From contig NZ_QNRT01000001.1 of assembly GCF_003315245.1 (NCBI RefSeq), positions 564,963 through 628,962 on the forward strand: DNA of 64,000 nucleotides, read 5' to 3'. A model generated the notes under the pieces. The model saw nothing but the letters and a program-made list of their open reading frames with translations. It searched no databases and was not told the DNA's origin. This DNA comes from Arenicella xantha (GTDB lineage: Bacteria > Pseudomonadota > Gammaproteobacteria > Arenicellales > Arenicellaceae). Below, piece after piece: positions 57,107-64,000 of the stretch. Positions within the stretch are counted from its first letter, which is position 1, and each line of letters starts with the position of its first letter. Made by a program: the position numbers and the translations under genes.

Positions 57107-58618
57107 TTAACGCTGTGCTTCATACTGCTCGGCAATCAAACCAGCAGCGTGTTCTTCTAAAATACCCTCAACACGTCTGGCGCGACTCGAAGCCATCCAG
57201 TGAGCGAAAACGGTAGGAATCGCAACCACTAAACCTAGCACGGTTGTAACCAAGGCCTGAGAGATACCTCCAGCCATCGTTTTAGGATCACCTGCGCCAT
57301 ATAAGGTAATTGCTTGGAAAGTTTGAATCATGCCAGTCACGGTACCTAGTAGACCAAGAAGTGGTGCAACCACCGCAATGATTTTGATAAACATGATCCA
57401 TGAGTTCAACTTAGGCGATTCTTTCAACATAGCCTCGCCAAGCTTCAATTCCATTGTCTCGGGATCCGTATTCGGATTATCTTGGAACACTTTCAATACG
57501 CGACCCAATGGGTTACGTAGAGAAGGACGTTTAAGATCCTTAGCTTGCTTACGCACCTTACCTTCGACACCTATTAACACCAAGATACGGAAAGCGGCAA
57601 TTAGTAGCGCAAGTACACCCAAGGTAATGATCACATAACCTACGATACCGCCCTCTTTGACTTTCTCACCAACACTCGGAGCCAGAACCAATGCACTTAG
57701 CAATGCACCCTTCGTTGGGTCCATCAAGAACGGAGTTACATCTGAGGTACTATTTTGCAAGTCAATTGCCCGACTAGTGAAGTCGCCACGCATTTGACGC
57801 TCTAACGCGACGAAACCAAGGCCTTCAGAGTACTGCAGAATGTCACCACCAGTAACCGCATTGAATACACCAACTCGGGTTACCACCTTGTCTTGCTTTT
57901 CATAGATCGGAATCGGGTTACCATTATCGTTCTTCAATAGTTCGCCGTTCTCGTCAACTTCGTAACCGACTACATAATTCACCGGGGCAGTGTACTTTAC
58001 TACCTTACCTTGCTCGGTCATTTCATTCTGCAGTTGGTACCACAAATCTTCTATTTCGGTTATCGAAACTAAGTCAGTCAAACTCGCCATTTTGGCTACC
58101 ATTTGACGAAGATTTTCAGCACGATCTGGGTATTGAGCACTAATCAGCGACGTCTTATAAGACTCTTGCGCTTCTGACGCCGATAACTGAATCACGCCGA
58201 ACAACTGCTTTAGATCACCTAGCTCCTTAGCTAAATCCTCTTGCAACGCAATGATTTTCGTTTCATTGGCTTTGAACTGACGATCCAATTCATCACTGAT
58301 ACGCTCTTGACGAGCGCGCTCGTTGCGCATTGCGTTCAAACGGCCTTGCTGCTTACTGCGCTCGGCTTTAAATTGATTCTCACGAGCTGTATTCGCAGTG
58401 CGTTCGCGACTCGCTGCTGAGTTTGTTGCGCTCAAAATCCGATTAATATCTAAGGCGCGAGTCGATTCGTTAGCCTGGGCTTGCACACCCGAACTAAAAG
58501 GCACAAGCAGAACGACTAACAGCAGTGCAACCGACCTAGACACACCCGAACGAATGACATTGCTAGATCCGTACATTTTCGACCGTCTATTATTTATTTT
58601 TGCTAGTAAAGAGACCAT
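57107..58618 (-). CDS. TtpC-like MotA/TolQ/ExbB proton-channel protein, reduced module
   Basis: A 503-residue protein. A signal/anchor segment (about residues 27-47) is followed by a long periplasmic coiled coil (about 60-140, AKELGDLKQLFGVIQLSASE) and a beta-rich region. A three-helix ExbB/TolQ core ends it (GIVGYVIITLGVLALLIAAF; VAPLLGLLGTVTGMIQTFQA; GGISQALVTTVLGLVVAIPT). This is the plan of Vibrio TtpC, the extra component of TonB2 systems. The start at 58618 is chosen because GGAGG lies 9 bp upstream, although an inner ATG at 58576 would give a more normal signal peptide. It begins 1 bp after the DUF3450 stop. Paralogue of 62604-63950. Confidence 0.88.
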   Translation of the reverse strand: MVSLLAKINNRRSKMYGSSNVIRSGVSRSVALLLVVLLVPFSSGVQAQANESTRALDINRILSATNSAASRERTANTARENQFKAERSKQQGRLNAMRNERARQERISDELDRQFKANETKIIALQEDLAKELGDLKQLFGVIQLSASEAQESYKTSLISAQYPDRAENLRQMVAKMASLTDLVSITEIEDLWYQLQNEMTEQGKVVKYTAPVNYVVGYEVDENGELLKNDNGNPIPIYEKQDKVVTRVGVFNAVTGGDILQYSEGLGFVALERQMRGDFTSRAIDLQNSTSDVTPFLMDPTKGALLSALVLAPSVGEKVKEGGIVGYVIITLGVLALLIAAFRILVLIGVEGKVRKQAKDLKRPSLRNPLGRVLKVFQDNPNTDPETMELKLGEAMLKESPKLNSWIMFIKIIAVVAPLLGLLGTVTGMIQTFQAITLYGAGDPKTMAGGISQALVTTVLGLVVAIPTVFAHWMASSRARRVEGILEEHAAGLIAEQYEAQR

Positions 58619-58619
58619 G

Positions 58620-59402
58620 TTAAATCGCCTCCGGTGCTTTGGTGGGAAGAAGCATTAGCCCTTTCACCTCTTTATCTTGTGTCATACGAATAGCCTGTGC
58701 AATACCAGCATTGTGTGAGCTATCAAGCGCTTTCCACACCTTTGCTGAGGTATCCCAGTATCCAGCTTGTTTGCCATCGGTAGTGAGATAATACAAGCCA
58801 GACCGGCCTACTTGCAGCATATTGACCGACAAGGTTCCTTGCGGCAATTCAAGCTCTTCGACAAAAACGTCGATCGACTGGCCGTAGGCATTCTCAATCG
58901 AATACGCCTCTAAGACTTGACGAAATCGCTCAGCGGCAGAAATATTCGCGTTAGTTAAATAACCTTTGATTCGTCCGACACGAGCGCGACGCTCTTCAAG
59001 TTTGAACGGAACATCAGCGGCAATAAAGCGCTCTAAACCGTCAATCATGCTGAGCATAAGTGGCACGATCTGGCGCTCAATTAACGAAGCATCTTCGATA
59101 GAACGCTCGAGCCGTTGCATGGCTACTTCTTGAGCCTGCAAAGTTCGACGCATGCGATCGTTAAACTTCTTCAACACCTCAACGTTTTTACGCTGTTGAT
59201 GGTAGTCAGCAATAACCTTTTCGGTTTGCTCGGAGATTGCATCAATACGCTTCTGCGACGCGGCACCTGACCCTTGACGCTTTATTCCGCTATTCAAGAT
59301 ATCATCGGTCTTGTCTGCATAGGCAGTGAATGGCATCAACGCCGCGAGTGAGAGACAAAGCACACTCTTTTTCACTACTGACTTCAGTACTACTGTACGC
59401 AT
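58620..59402 (-). CDS. DUF3450 periplasmic coiled-coil protein, reduced module
   Basis: A 260-residue exported protein: signal peptide about 1-29 (ending TAYA|DKT). Residues about 45-115 are a coiled coil (ISEQTEKVIADYHQQRKNVE). A C-terminal beta-rich domain follows (SGLYYLTTDGKQAGYWDTSA) and the protein ends LLPTKAPEAI. DUF3450 genes regularly sit first in TtpC/ExbB/ExbD operons; their role is thought to be structural in the periplasm. GAGG precedes the ATG. The same tail (LPINAPEGA) ends the partial gene at the window edge. Confidence 0.88.
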   Translation of the reverse strand: MRTVVLKSVVKKSVLCLSLAALMPFTAYADKTDDILNSGIKRQGSGAASQKRIDAISEQTEKVIADYHQQRKNVEVLKKFNDRMRRTLQAQEVAMQRLERSIEDASLIERQIVPLMLSMIDGLERFIAADVPFKLEERRARVGRIKGYLTNANISAAERFRQVLEAYSIENAYGQSIDVFVEELELPQGTLSVNMLQVGRSGLYYLTTDGKQAGYWDTSAKVWKALDSSHNAGIAQAIRMTQDKEVKGLMLLPTKAPEAI

Positions 59403-59510
59403 ATTTAACCTCTTTATAAGTCCAAGACTAAAGCTTGGCTTTTTATTGGTTCTTTCAAGTAAACGTGTTTATAAATCAAACACGAATTATCTAATTTGTT
59501 TATCTATCGA

Positions 59511-60869
59511 TTAAGTAATTGGCTCAACGCTAGTATCAATCTCAGGGATTGGTGCCTCGAGCTCTCTAATTCGAATAACTTCTGATTTAACGTATCTGAT
59601 CCAATTTCGAGCATCACCAGAAACTTTCTCGTAGTTAGTAGCTCGATTGAAAGTCGCTTCAGCCTCGACAAATTGCTTTTGCTCAAACTGTGCTAAACCT
59701 AGGCTAATGAATACGCCGCCGGTGTTCTGCAGGCCACCTTTATTGATAGCTTTTTTGAGCGCGCTTTCAGCTTCACGCCAGCGATTCAGTTGAATTAGAG
59801 ATAGACCAAGCTGGTTGTACAACTTACCGTCTTTCGCCAAACCAGCCGCCTTTTCCAATGGCGCAAGGGCTTTTTCGTACTCTTTTGCTGCAAACAATGC
59901 TTGTGCGTAGATACGATAATTCTTAAGCACGCCTTTGATCACGCCCGAATTCAGACCTTTTTCCATGATCTGTGCCGCGGCATAAGGATTGTCGAGACTC
60001 ATATTTAACTGCGCGAGTGCAACCACTTCGGCTTCAGATGTCAGTAAGTTCTGATCATACAAAGCTTGATACATCGCGGTCATACGAGGTTGATCATCCA
60101 ACTCGTTATAAACGCTCGCCATAGTCAGCAAATATGATTTCTTTGGATAAAACTGAACCAATTGCTTAAGCACTGGCAACATCTTGCGATAGTCATTCTT
60201 CTGGCGATAGATCTGACTCAATAATTGCAACCAACCTTCTTTAGGTACGCTACCAACTTCTTCATACTTAGAAATACCCTTTTGCACATTTGGTAGCGCA
60301 GCGTCGTAATCTTTAAGCATGTAGTGAGCTTGACCTACTAGCATGTAAGCGTCAGCAGCTGGATCTTGCTGAGTCTTAAACCATTGCTGGGCATACTTGA
60401 GGGCTTCACGATAATTTTCTTGTGAAAACAGAACCTGAGCAATCACATACAACATTTGATTGTAAAAAGCATCGGATAAACCCTCGCGAGTCGCCGTTAC
60501 CAATTTGAATTCTCGCAAGGCGCAATTCAAATTATCTTCTTCAAAACAAATGTTGCCACGATAGTTATGCAAATAGGCTTTCTCGATATTATTTAATTCG
60601 GGATCTTGCGCCAATTTATCTAAAAGTGCCTTGGTTTCGTTGGTTCGCTTTTCTTCAAAAGACAATTGAATCTTCTCAAACGTCTTCATGTGCTTTTGAC
60701 GTATCGACTCTACCCGTTTGGTCTGCCTTTTATTACTAGCGCCTTCTTCTTGCGCTACAGCTTGCTGTGCGCCGAACACCGCAACCTCAACCGCCACAAA
60801 CATCGGTACCATAAGTACGGCTGTTGCAACGGAGGCTGTTATTGTCTTCAAAAAATTCATGGTATTCAT
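59511..60869 (-). CDS. TPR-repeat protein of TonB2-type system
   Basis: A 452-residue exported protein: N-terminal hydrophobic signal (about residues 8-40, ending AVAQ|EEG). About eight TPR-type repeats follow (for example YREALKYAQQWFKTQQDPAA, YEKALAPLEKAAGLAKDGKL, QFVEAEATFNRATNYEKV). In Vibrio TonB2 operons a TPR gene closes the cluster. It probably scaffolds the energy-transducing complex in the periplasm. AGGTG precedes the ATG. Lies 42 bp behind tonB; about 110 bp then separate it from the second module's DUF3450 gene. Confidence 0.88.
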   Translation of the reverse strand: MNTMNFLKTITASVATAVLMVPMFVAVEVAVFGAQQAVAQEEGASNKRQTKRVESIRQKHMKTFEKIQLSFEEKRTNETKALLDKLAQDPELNNIEKAYLHNYRGNICFEEDNLNCALREFKLVTATREGLSDAFYNQMLYVIAQVLFSQENYREALKYAQQWFKTQQDPAADAYMLVGQAHYMLKDYDAALPNVQKGISKYEEVGSVPKEGWLQLLSQIYRQKNDYRKMLPVLKQLVQFYPKKSYLLTMASVYNELDDQPRMTAMYQALYDQNLLTSEAEVVALAQLNMSLDNPYAAAQIMEKGLNSGVIKGVLKNYRIYAQALFAAKEYEKALAPLEKAAGLAKDGKLYNQLGLSLIQLNRWREAESALKKAINKGGLQNTGGVFISLGLAQFEQKQFVEAEATFNRATNYEKVSGDARNWIRYVKSEVIRIRELEAPIPEIDTSVEPIT

Positions 60870-60911
60870 AGTTTCACCTCGCTGAGAGTGATTGTTATTC
60901 GGCTCGCCGAC

Positions 60912-61511
60912 TTAACAACCACCTTCCATTTCAAAAACCACCCGGATTTCTACTCCAGAAACGTCTACTGGCTTACCACCAACCTGACGGGGTTTGTACT
61001 TGTACTTAAGTGCAGCCTTTTTCGCGGCACTTTCAAACATTGACGAAGTACTTGCCATCACTTCAGGGTTAGTTACTGTGCCACTCGAAGTTACCGTATA
61101 ACGCAAATCAACCGAACCACACAAACCTCGTTCTGCCGCACGTCGTGGGTAGATCGGAGGAGGACGGAAGATTGGCAAATATTCCCCATCATTGGAGTTG
61201 AACCCTTTAAGATCACGATTAATACCAACTTTCACCGCGCCAAGCGCAAAGTTGGAATTAATATCAAGCCGATCAGCCACAACCTGCACGTCAGGCACAT
61301 CGGGCTGCTGCTCTACTTCGTCCGGGCGCTGAGGCTTAGGCGTGATAGTTTGAACTTCTTCGTTCTTAGGATTGAATTTAAAGTCTGGCAATTTCAGATC
61401 CTGAGACTCTACCAATTCAGGCTCCTCCATCTTAATCAAGGCATACATACCTACGATTAGACCAAGCGTCACGAATACTGCGATCACTAGGGATTGAATA
61501 GATCTAAACAT
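60912..61511 (-). CDS. TonB energy transducer (TonB2 type)
   Basis: A 199-residue protein with an N-terminal membrane anchor (residues 5-25, SLVIAVFVTLGLIVGMYAL). A short periplasmic Pro/Glu spacer (about 40-80) is much shorter than that of TonB1. The TonB C-terminal domain (about 110-199) has PPIYPRRAAERGLCGSVDLR and AALKYKYKPRQVGG. It delivers proton-motive energy from ExbB/ExbD to outer-membrane receptors such as that at 1960-4875. It ends EMEGGC. GGAG precedes the ATG; 5 bp after exbD. Confidence 0.92.
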   Translation of the reverse strand: MFRSIQSLVIAVFVTLGLIVGMYALIKMEEPELVESQDLKLPDFKFNPKNEEVQTITPKPQRPDEVEQQPDVPDVQVVADRLDINSNFALGAVKVGINRDLKGFNSNDGEYLPIFRPPPIYPRRAAERGLCGSVDLRYTVTSSGTVTNPEVMASTSSMFESAAKKAALKYKYKPRQVGGKPVDVSGVEIRVVFEMEGGC

Positions 61512-61516
61512 GATTA

Positions 61517-61921
61517 CTACTCCGATTTAGTCGCGACAGTGGGAAGTTGAATGCCAGCTTCTTTAAGCGCGTCAACAACTTTCATGACGGTCTCGGCATT
61601 GGACTCAATATCCGCTTGCACAATCACTTCCCCATCAGGGGTCTCTGCTCGCAAACGGGCCACGTTGGCTTTGATAGCGCGCGGATCAATTACCCGTCGA
61701 TCAAGCCATATATCATTGTTTTCATCGATAGCAAGAAGGATAGATGCCTTCGGATGCTTAACAGCATTAACCGCTTCAGGCTTAGTAACTTTAGCGCCGC
61801 TCTCTTTAATAAAGCTAGCGGTAACGATGAAGAAAATGAGCATAATGAAGACAACGTCCAACATCGGCGTAATGTCGATTTTGGCGTCTTCCTCTTGTCT
61901 ATTTCTAAGTGCTCGTCTCAT
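61517..61921 (-). CDS. exbD: ExbD/TolR-family protein, full module
   Basis: A 134-residue protein with one membrane helix (about residues 22-40) and the conserved Asp in DITPMLDVVF. The C-terminal periplasmic domain has AIDENNDIWLDRRVIDPRAI. Third gene of DUF3450/TtpC/ExbB/ExbD/TonB/TPR. GGGAG precedes the ATG. Paralogue of 56673-57086. Confidence 0.92.
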   Translation of the reverse strand: MRRALRNRQEEDAKIDITPMLDVVFIMLIFFIVTASFIKESGAKVTKPEAVNAVKHPKASILLAIDENNDIWLDRRVIDPRAIKANVARLRAETPDGEVIVQADIESNAETVMKVVDALKEAGIQLPTVATKSE

Positions 61922-61979
61922 TTAATGTTCTCCCAACTTAGGGGGTTAATTCTTGGCTGATAACTACTGAGCTACGGGT

Positions 61980-62510
61980 CTAATGATCCAAGGTCAGGTT
62001 TTCATTCAACTTTTCTCGTTCTTGTTCAGCCTTACGCTGCAACCAAAAACTTAAGAACAAGCCGGATAAAGCCGCCACCATTCCAGCCATAGTTGGAACA
62101 GTCGCACGCGAAACACCGCCTGCCATCGCACGAGCGTTACTAGTGCCGTTGATCGCCATGACTTGGAAAACCTCAATCATGCCAGTTACAGTACCGAGCA
62201 ACCCAAATAGCGGAGCCAATGCAACGCAAGCTTGGATCATCGATAAATTTTCACGCAACTTACTAGCGACACGGGACACCAGCTCTTCACGAACTTGGTG
62301 AGCCGCCCAAGACTTACGTTCGGTACGCGACTCCCACTCTTCAATCGCCGACTTAACAGCCGAACGATGAGCACCGCGTATATAAAATATGCGCTCAATA
62401 ATCATGAACCACATAATAATGAGTAATCCAGCGATCAGATATAAAACCGGTCCGCCCAGCTCCATAAAATCTCGAATGTACTCAAAGATGACTAAAATAA
62501 ACTCTGGCAT
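61980..62510 (-). CDS. exbB: ExbB/TolQ-family proton channel protein, full module
   Basis: A 176-residue short ExbB (ExbB2 type). Three membrane segments: residues 16-36 (GGPVLYLIAGLLIIMWFMII), about 90-112 (ACVALAPLFGLLGTVTGMIE) and about 130-155 (SRATVPTMAGMVAALSGLFL). It forms the pentameric channel around ExbD. GAGG precedes the ATG. No equivalent gene exists in the second module. Confidence 0.93.
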   Translation of the reverse strand: MPEFILVIFEYIRDFMELGGPVLYLIAGLLIIMWFMIIERIFYIRGAHRSAVKSAIEEWESRTERKSWAAHQVREELVSRVASKLRENLSMIQACVALAPLFGLLGTVTGMIEVFQVMAINGTSNARAMAGGVSRATVPTMAGMVAALSGLFLSFWLQRKAEQEREKLNENLTLDH

Positions 62511-62603
62511 CTTGTGAAACCTCTATTGTTACTGACAGTCTCTTATTTCGTTAAGTTCGCTGGCCACAATTGTCCAGCGAACTTAACCCGAGACCAAAAG
62601 CGC

Positions 62604-63950
62604 TTAGCTTTCGATCTGACGAGCAACCATACCAGCTGACTGCTCTTCGAGGATTTCCTCAACACGCTTCGCTTTTGACGCAGCGGCGGTATGCAAGAGA
62701 ACGATCGGAATTGCTACTACTAGACCACATACTGTGGTTACCAGCGCTTGAGAAATACCGCCAGCCATAAGCTTTGGATCTCCCGCACCGAACAAAGTAA
62801 TTGATTGGAACGTCTCAATCATACCGAGCACCGTACCGAGTAGACCCGCTAGTGGTGCTACTACTGAAACGATCTTCAAGAACATCAACCAAGATGTCAG
62901 TTTCGGCGTTTCCTTCATAATCGCCTCAGACAACCTCAGCTCCATCGCCTCGGTATCTTTAGTTGGATTATCAGTAACCGCTTTCAATACACGACCAAGT
63001 GGGTTCTTCGTTGAAGGCGAGCCAGGATTCTTAGCTTGCTTGTTAACGGAAGCCGCAACACCAAACAACGTCACAATCTTGTAAATAGCGATTAACGCGG
63101 CGAATAAACCAACACCTAAAATGATGTAACCAACTGGTCCACCTTGGTCAATTCGCTCTCTCAGACTTGGACTCTCAACTGCCGCATCAAGTAAGCGACC
63201 TTGTGTTGGATCCAACGCGAAATTAACCGTACCACCTGAACCAGCTGCTCCGAACAAATCACCAGCTTGACTCAAATATCGACCGTCTGGTTGACGCGGC
63301 AATTCAGCCACACCACCTTTACCGTAGGTTAGGAAGTTACCATCACCAATCAAGTTAAACACACCAACTCGAACCACATCTTGGTCAGTACGCGCGCCAG
63401 AAGCAGTTGCTACAGAGGCACTAAACTTGGCTACTTTACCTTGCTGCACAAGCTCGTTAAAAAGCTCACGCCACACTGACTCAACCTCACCAGCCGTCAC
63501 AAGCTGATTCGCTTGATTCGATACTTTCTTGGAAATTTCGTCAAAATTAGCACCACGACCTGGGTACTGAGCCGACACGATAGAAGTGTCGAAACGGGCT
63601 TCTGCCTCACCAACTACCTGCTGTACGGCACCAAATAAATCTTTCAGATTACCGAGTGCAGCTTGGCGAGCGGTACGAATCGTATTCAACTCTTCGTTAT
63701 TTGCGGCGTATTGGTTTTCAAGCGCTTCACTGCGCGCATCCAATGTCGCACGCTGTGCTTTTAGATTTGCCAGAATGGCAGCTTTACCGCCGCCAGCTGA
63801 ACGAAATCGATTCTCTAAATCAGTCGCTGCTTTGCTTTTTTGCAAACTGCCACTTTTAACATCAGATAGAAGTTGGTCGACAGTTTGAGCTTGAACTGGG
63901 GCGAAGGCGAACGTTGCTGTAATAGCAATAGCTGTTAATAAACGCTTCAT
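62604..63950 (-). CDS. TtpC-like MotA/TolQ/ExbB proton-channel protein, full module
   Basis: A 448-residue protein: signal peptide 1-21 (ending VQA|QTV). A periplasmic coiled coil (about 45-125, LKAQRATLDARSEALENQYA) and a beta-rich region (150-260) follow. An ExbB core ends it, with helices about 271-295, 350-375 and 395-420 (VAPLAGLLGTVLGMIETFQS; GGISQALVTTVCGLVVAIPI). TtpC type, essential for TonB2 function in vibrios. GGAGG precedes the ATG, 2 bp beyond the stop of the partial DUF3450 gene, so the pair is tightly coupled. Clear paralogue of 57107-58618. Confidence 0.9.
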   Translation of the reverse strand: MKRLLTAIAITATFAFAPVQAQTVDQLLSDVKSGSLQKSKAATDLENRFRSAGGGKAAILANLKAQRATLDARSEALENQYAANNEELNTIRTARQAALGNLKDLFGAVQQVVGEAEARFDTSIVSAQYPGRGANFDEISKKVSNQANQLVTAGEVESVWRELFNELVQQGKVAKFSASVATASGARTDQDVVRVGVFNLIGDGNFLTYGKGGVAELPRQPDGRYLSQAGDLFGAAGSGGTVNFALDPTQGRLLDAAVESPSLRERIDQGGPVGYIILGVGLFAALIAIYKIVTLFGVAASVNKQAKNPGSPSTKNPLGRVLKAVTDNPTKDTEAMELRLSEAIMKETPKLTSWLMFLKIVSVVAPLAGLLGTVLGMIETFQSITLFGAGDPKLMAGGISQALVTTVCGLVVAIPIVLLHTAAASKAKRVEEILEEQSAGMVARQIES

Positions 63951-63952
63951 GA

Positions 63953-64000
63953 TTACGCACCCTCCGGAGCATTGATAGGCAGACTTAGCAGTTCAGGCGC
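63953..64000 (-). CDS. DUF3450 protein, 3' end only (cut by window edge)
   Basis: The last 15 codons and stop of a gene running out of the window: APELLSLPINAPEGA. It matches the DUF3450 C-terminus at 58620 (MLLPTKAPEAI) and holds the same position ahead of a TtpC-like gene. First gene of the full TonB2-type module. Confidence 0.8.
   Translation of the reverse strand, partial: APELLSLPINAPEGA

Overview
The window reads as chromosomal DNA of a free-living, probably marine gammaproteobacterium. The grounds are glutaminyl-tRNA synthetase, Zur, an E. coli-type PntA/PntB pair, a class II ribonucleotide reductase split into NrdJa and NrdJb as in Pseudomonas, and a Vibrio TonB2/TtpC-type energy-transduction operon. 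Genus cannot be fixed from the sequence alone; an Arenicella-like lineage is only a guess. I saw no tRNA, rRNA or CRISPR array.

Region 1 (1-15.7 kb) is accessory and partly decayed. It holds a lipase-like alpha/beta-hydrolase, a large TonB-dependent receptor, a DUF6524 membrane protein, two paralogous secreted beta-helix proteins that begin NKVVVVP, and a decayed piece of a third. It also holds a tandem ABM-domain secreted protein divergent from a GlxA-type AraC regulator, a secreted ELWxxDGT-like protein, a CSLREAI/choice-of-anchor-Q beta-helix protein, a truncated methyltransferase, and the tail of an M20 peptidase cut by remnants of a REP-associated tyrosine transposase element. Three copies of a 31-50 bp repeat lie just downstream of genes here, with several hairpins.

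Region 2 (15.7-35.5 kb) runs from a lone OLD-like ATPase through nrdJb/nrdJa, which are separated by a strong hairpin and preceded by about 1.1 kb of non-coding DNA. It continues with a Sel1/SH3 protein overlapping zur, rarA, ilvD, an AsmA-family protein, a second CSLREAI beta-helix protein, dusA, a membrane AraC regulator and an amidohydrolase.

Region 3 (35.5-51.6 kb) is mostly housekeeping: pntA-pntB, an MscS-like channel, glnS, an MCE/MlaD-like lipoprotein, endonuclease I overlapping an acyl-CoA synthetase, adk, a small glutaredoxin with an FKBP isomerase, thrS, pyrC and a TerC-family membrane protein.

Region 4 (51.7-64 kb) concerns energy transduction to the outer membrane. A TonB-family protein carries a cytoplasmic receiver-like domain. 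After pgi and gap come two adjacent co-oriented modules on the minus strand. One is DUF3450 / TtpC-like / ExbB / ExbD / TonB / TPR. The other is a reduced copy, DUF3450 / TtpC-like / ExbD, with no TonB or short ExbB of its own. Together with the TonB-dependent receptor and the secreted beta-helix proteins, this suggests a lifestyle centred on surface binding and import of large or scarce substrates. That link is inference.
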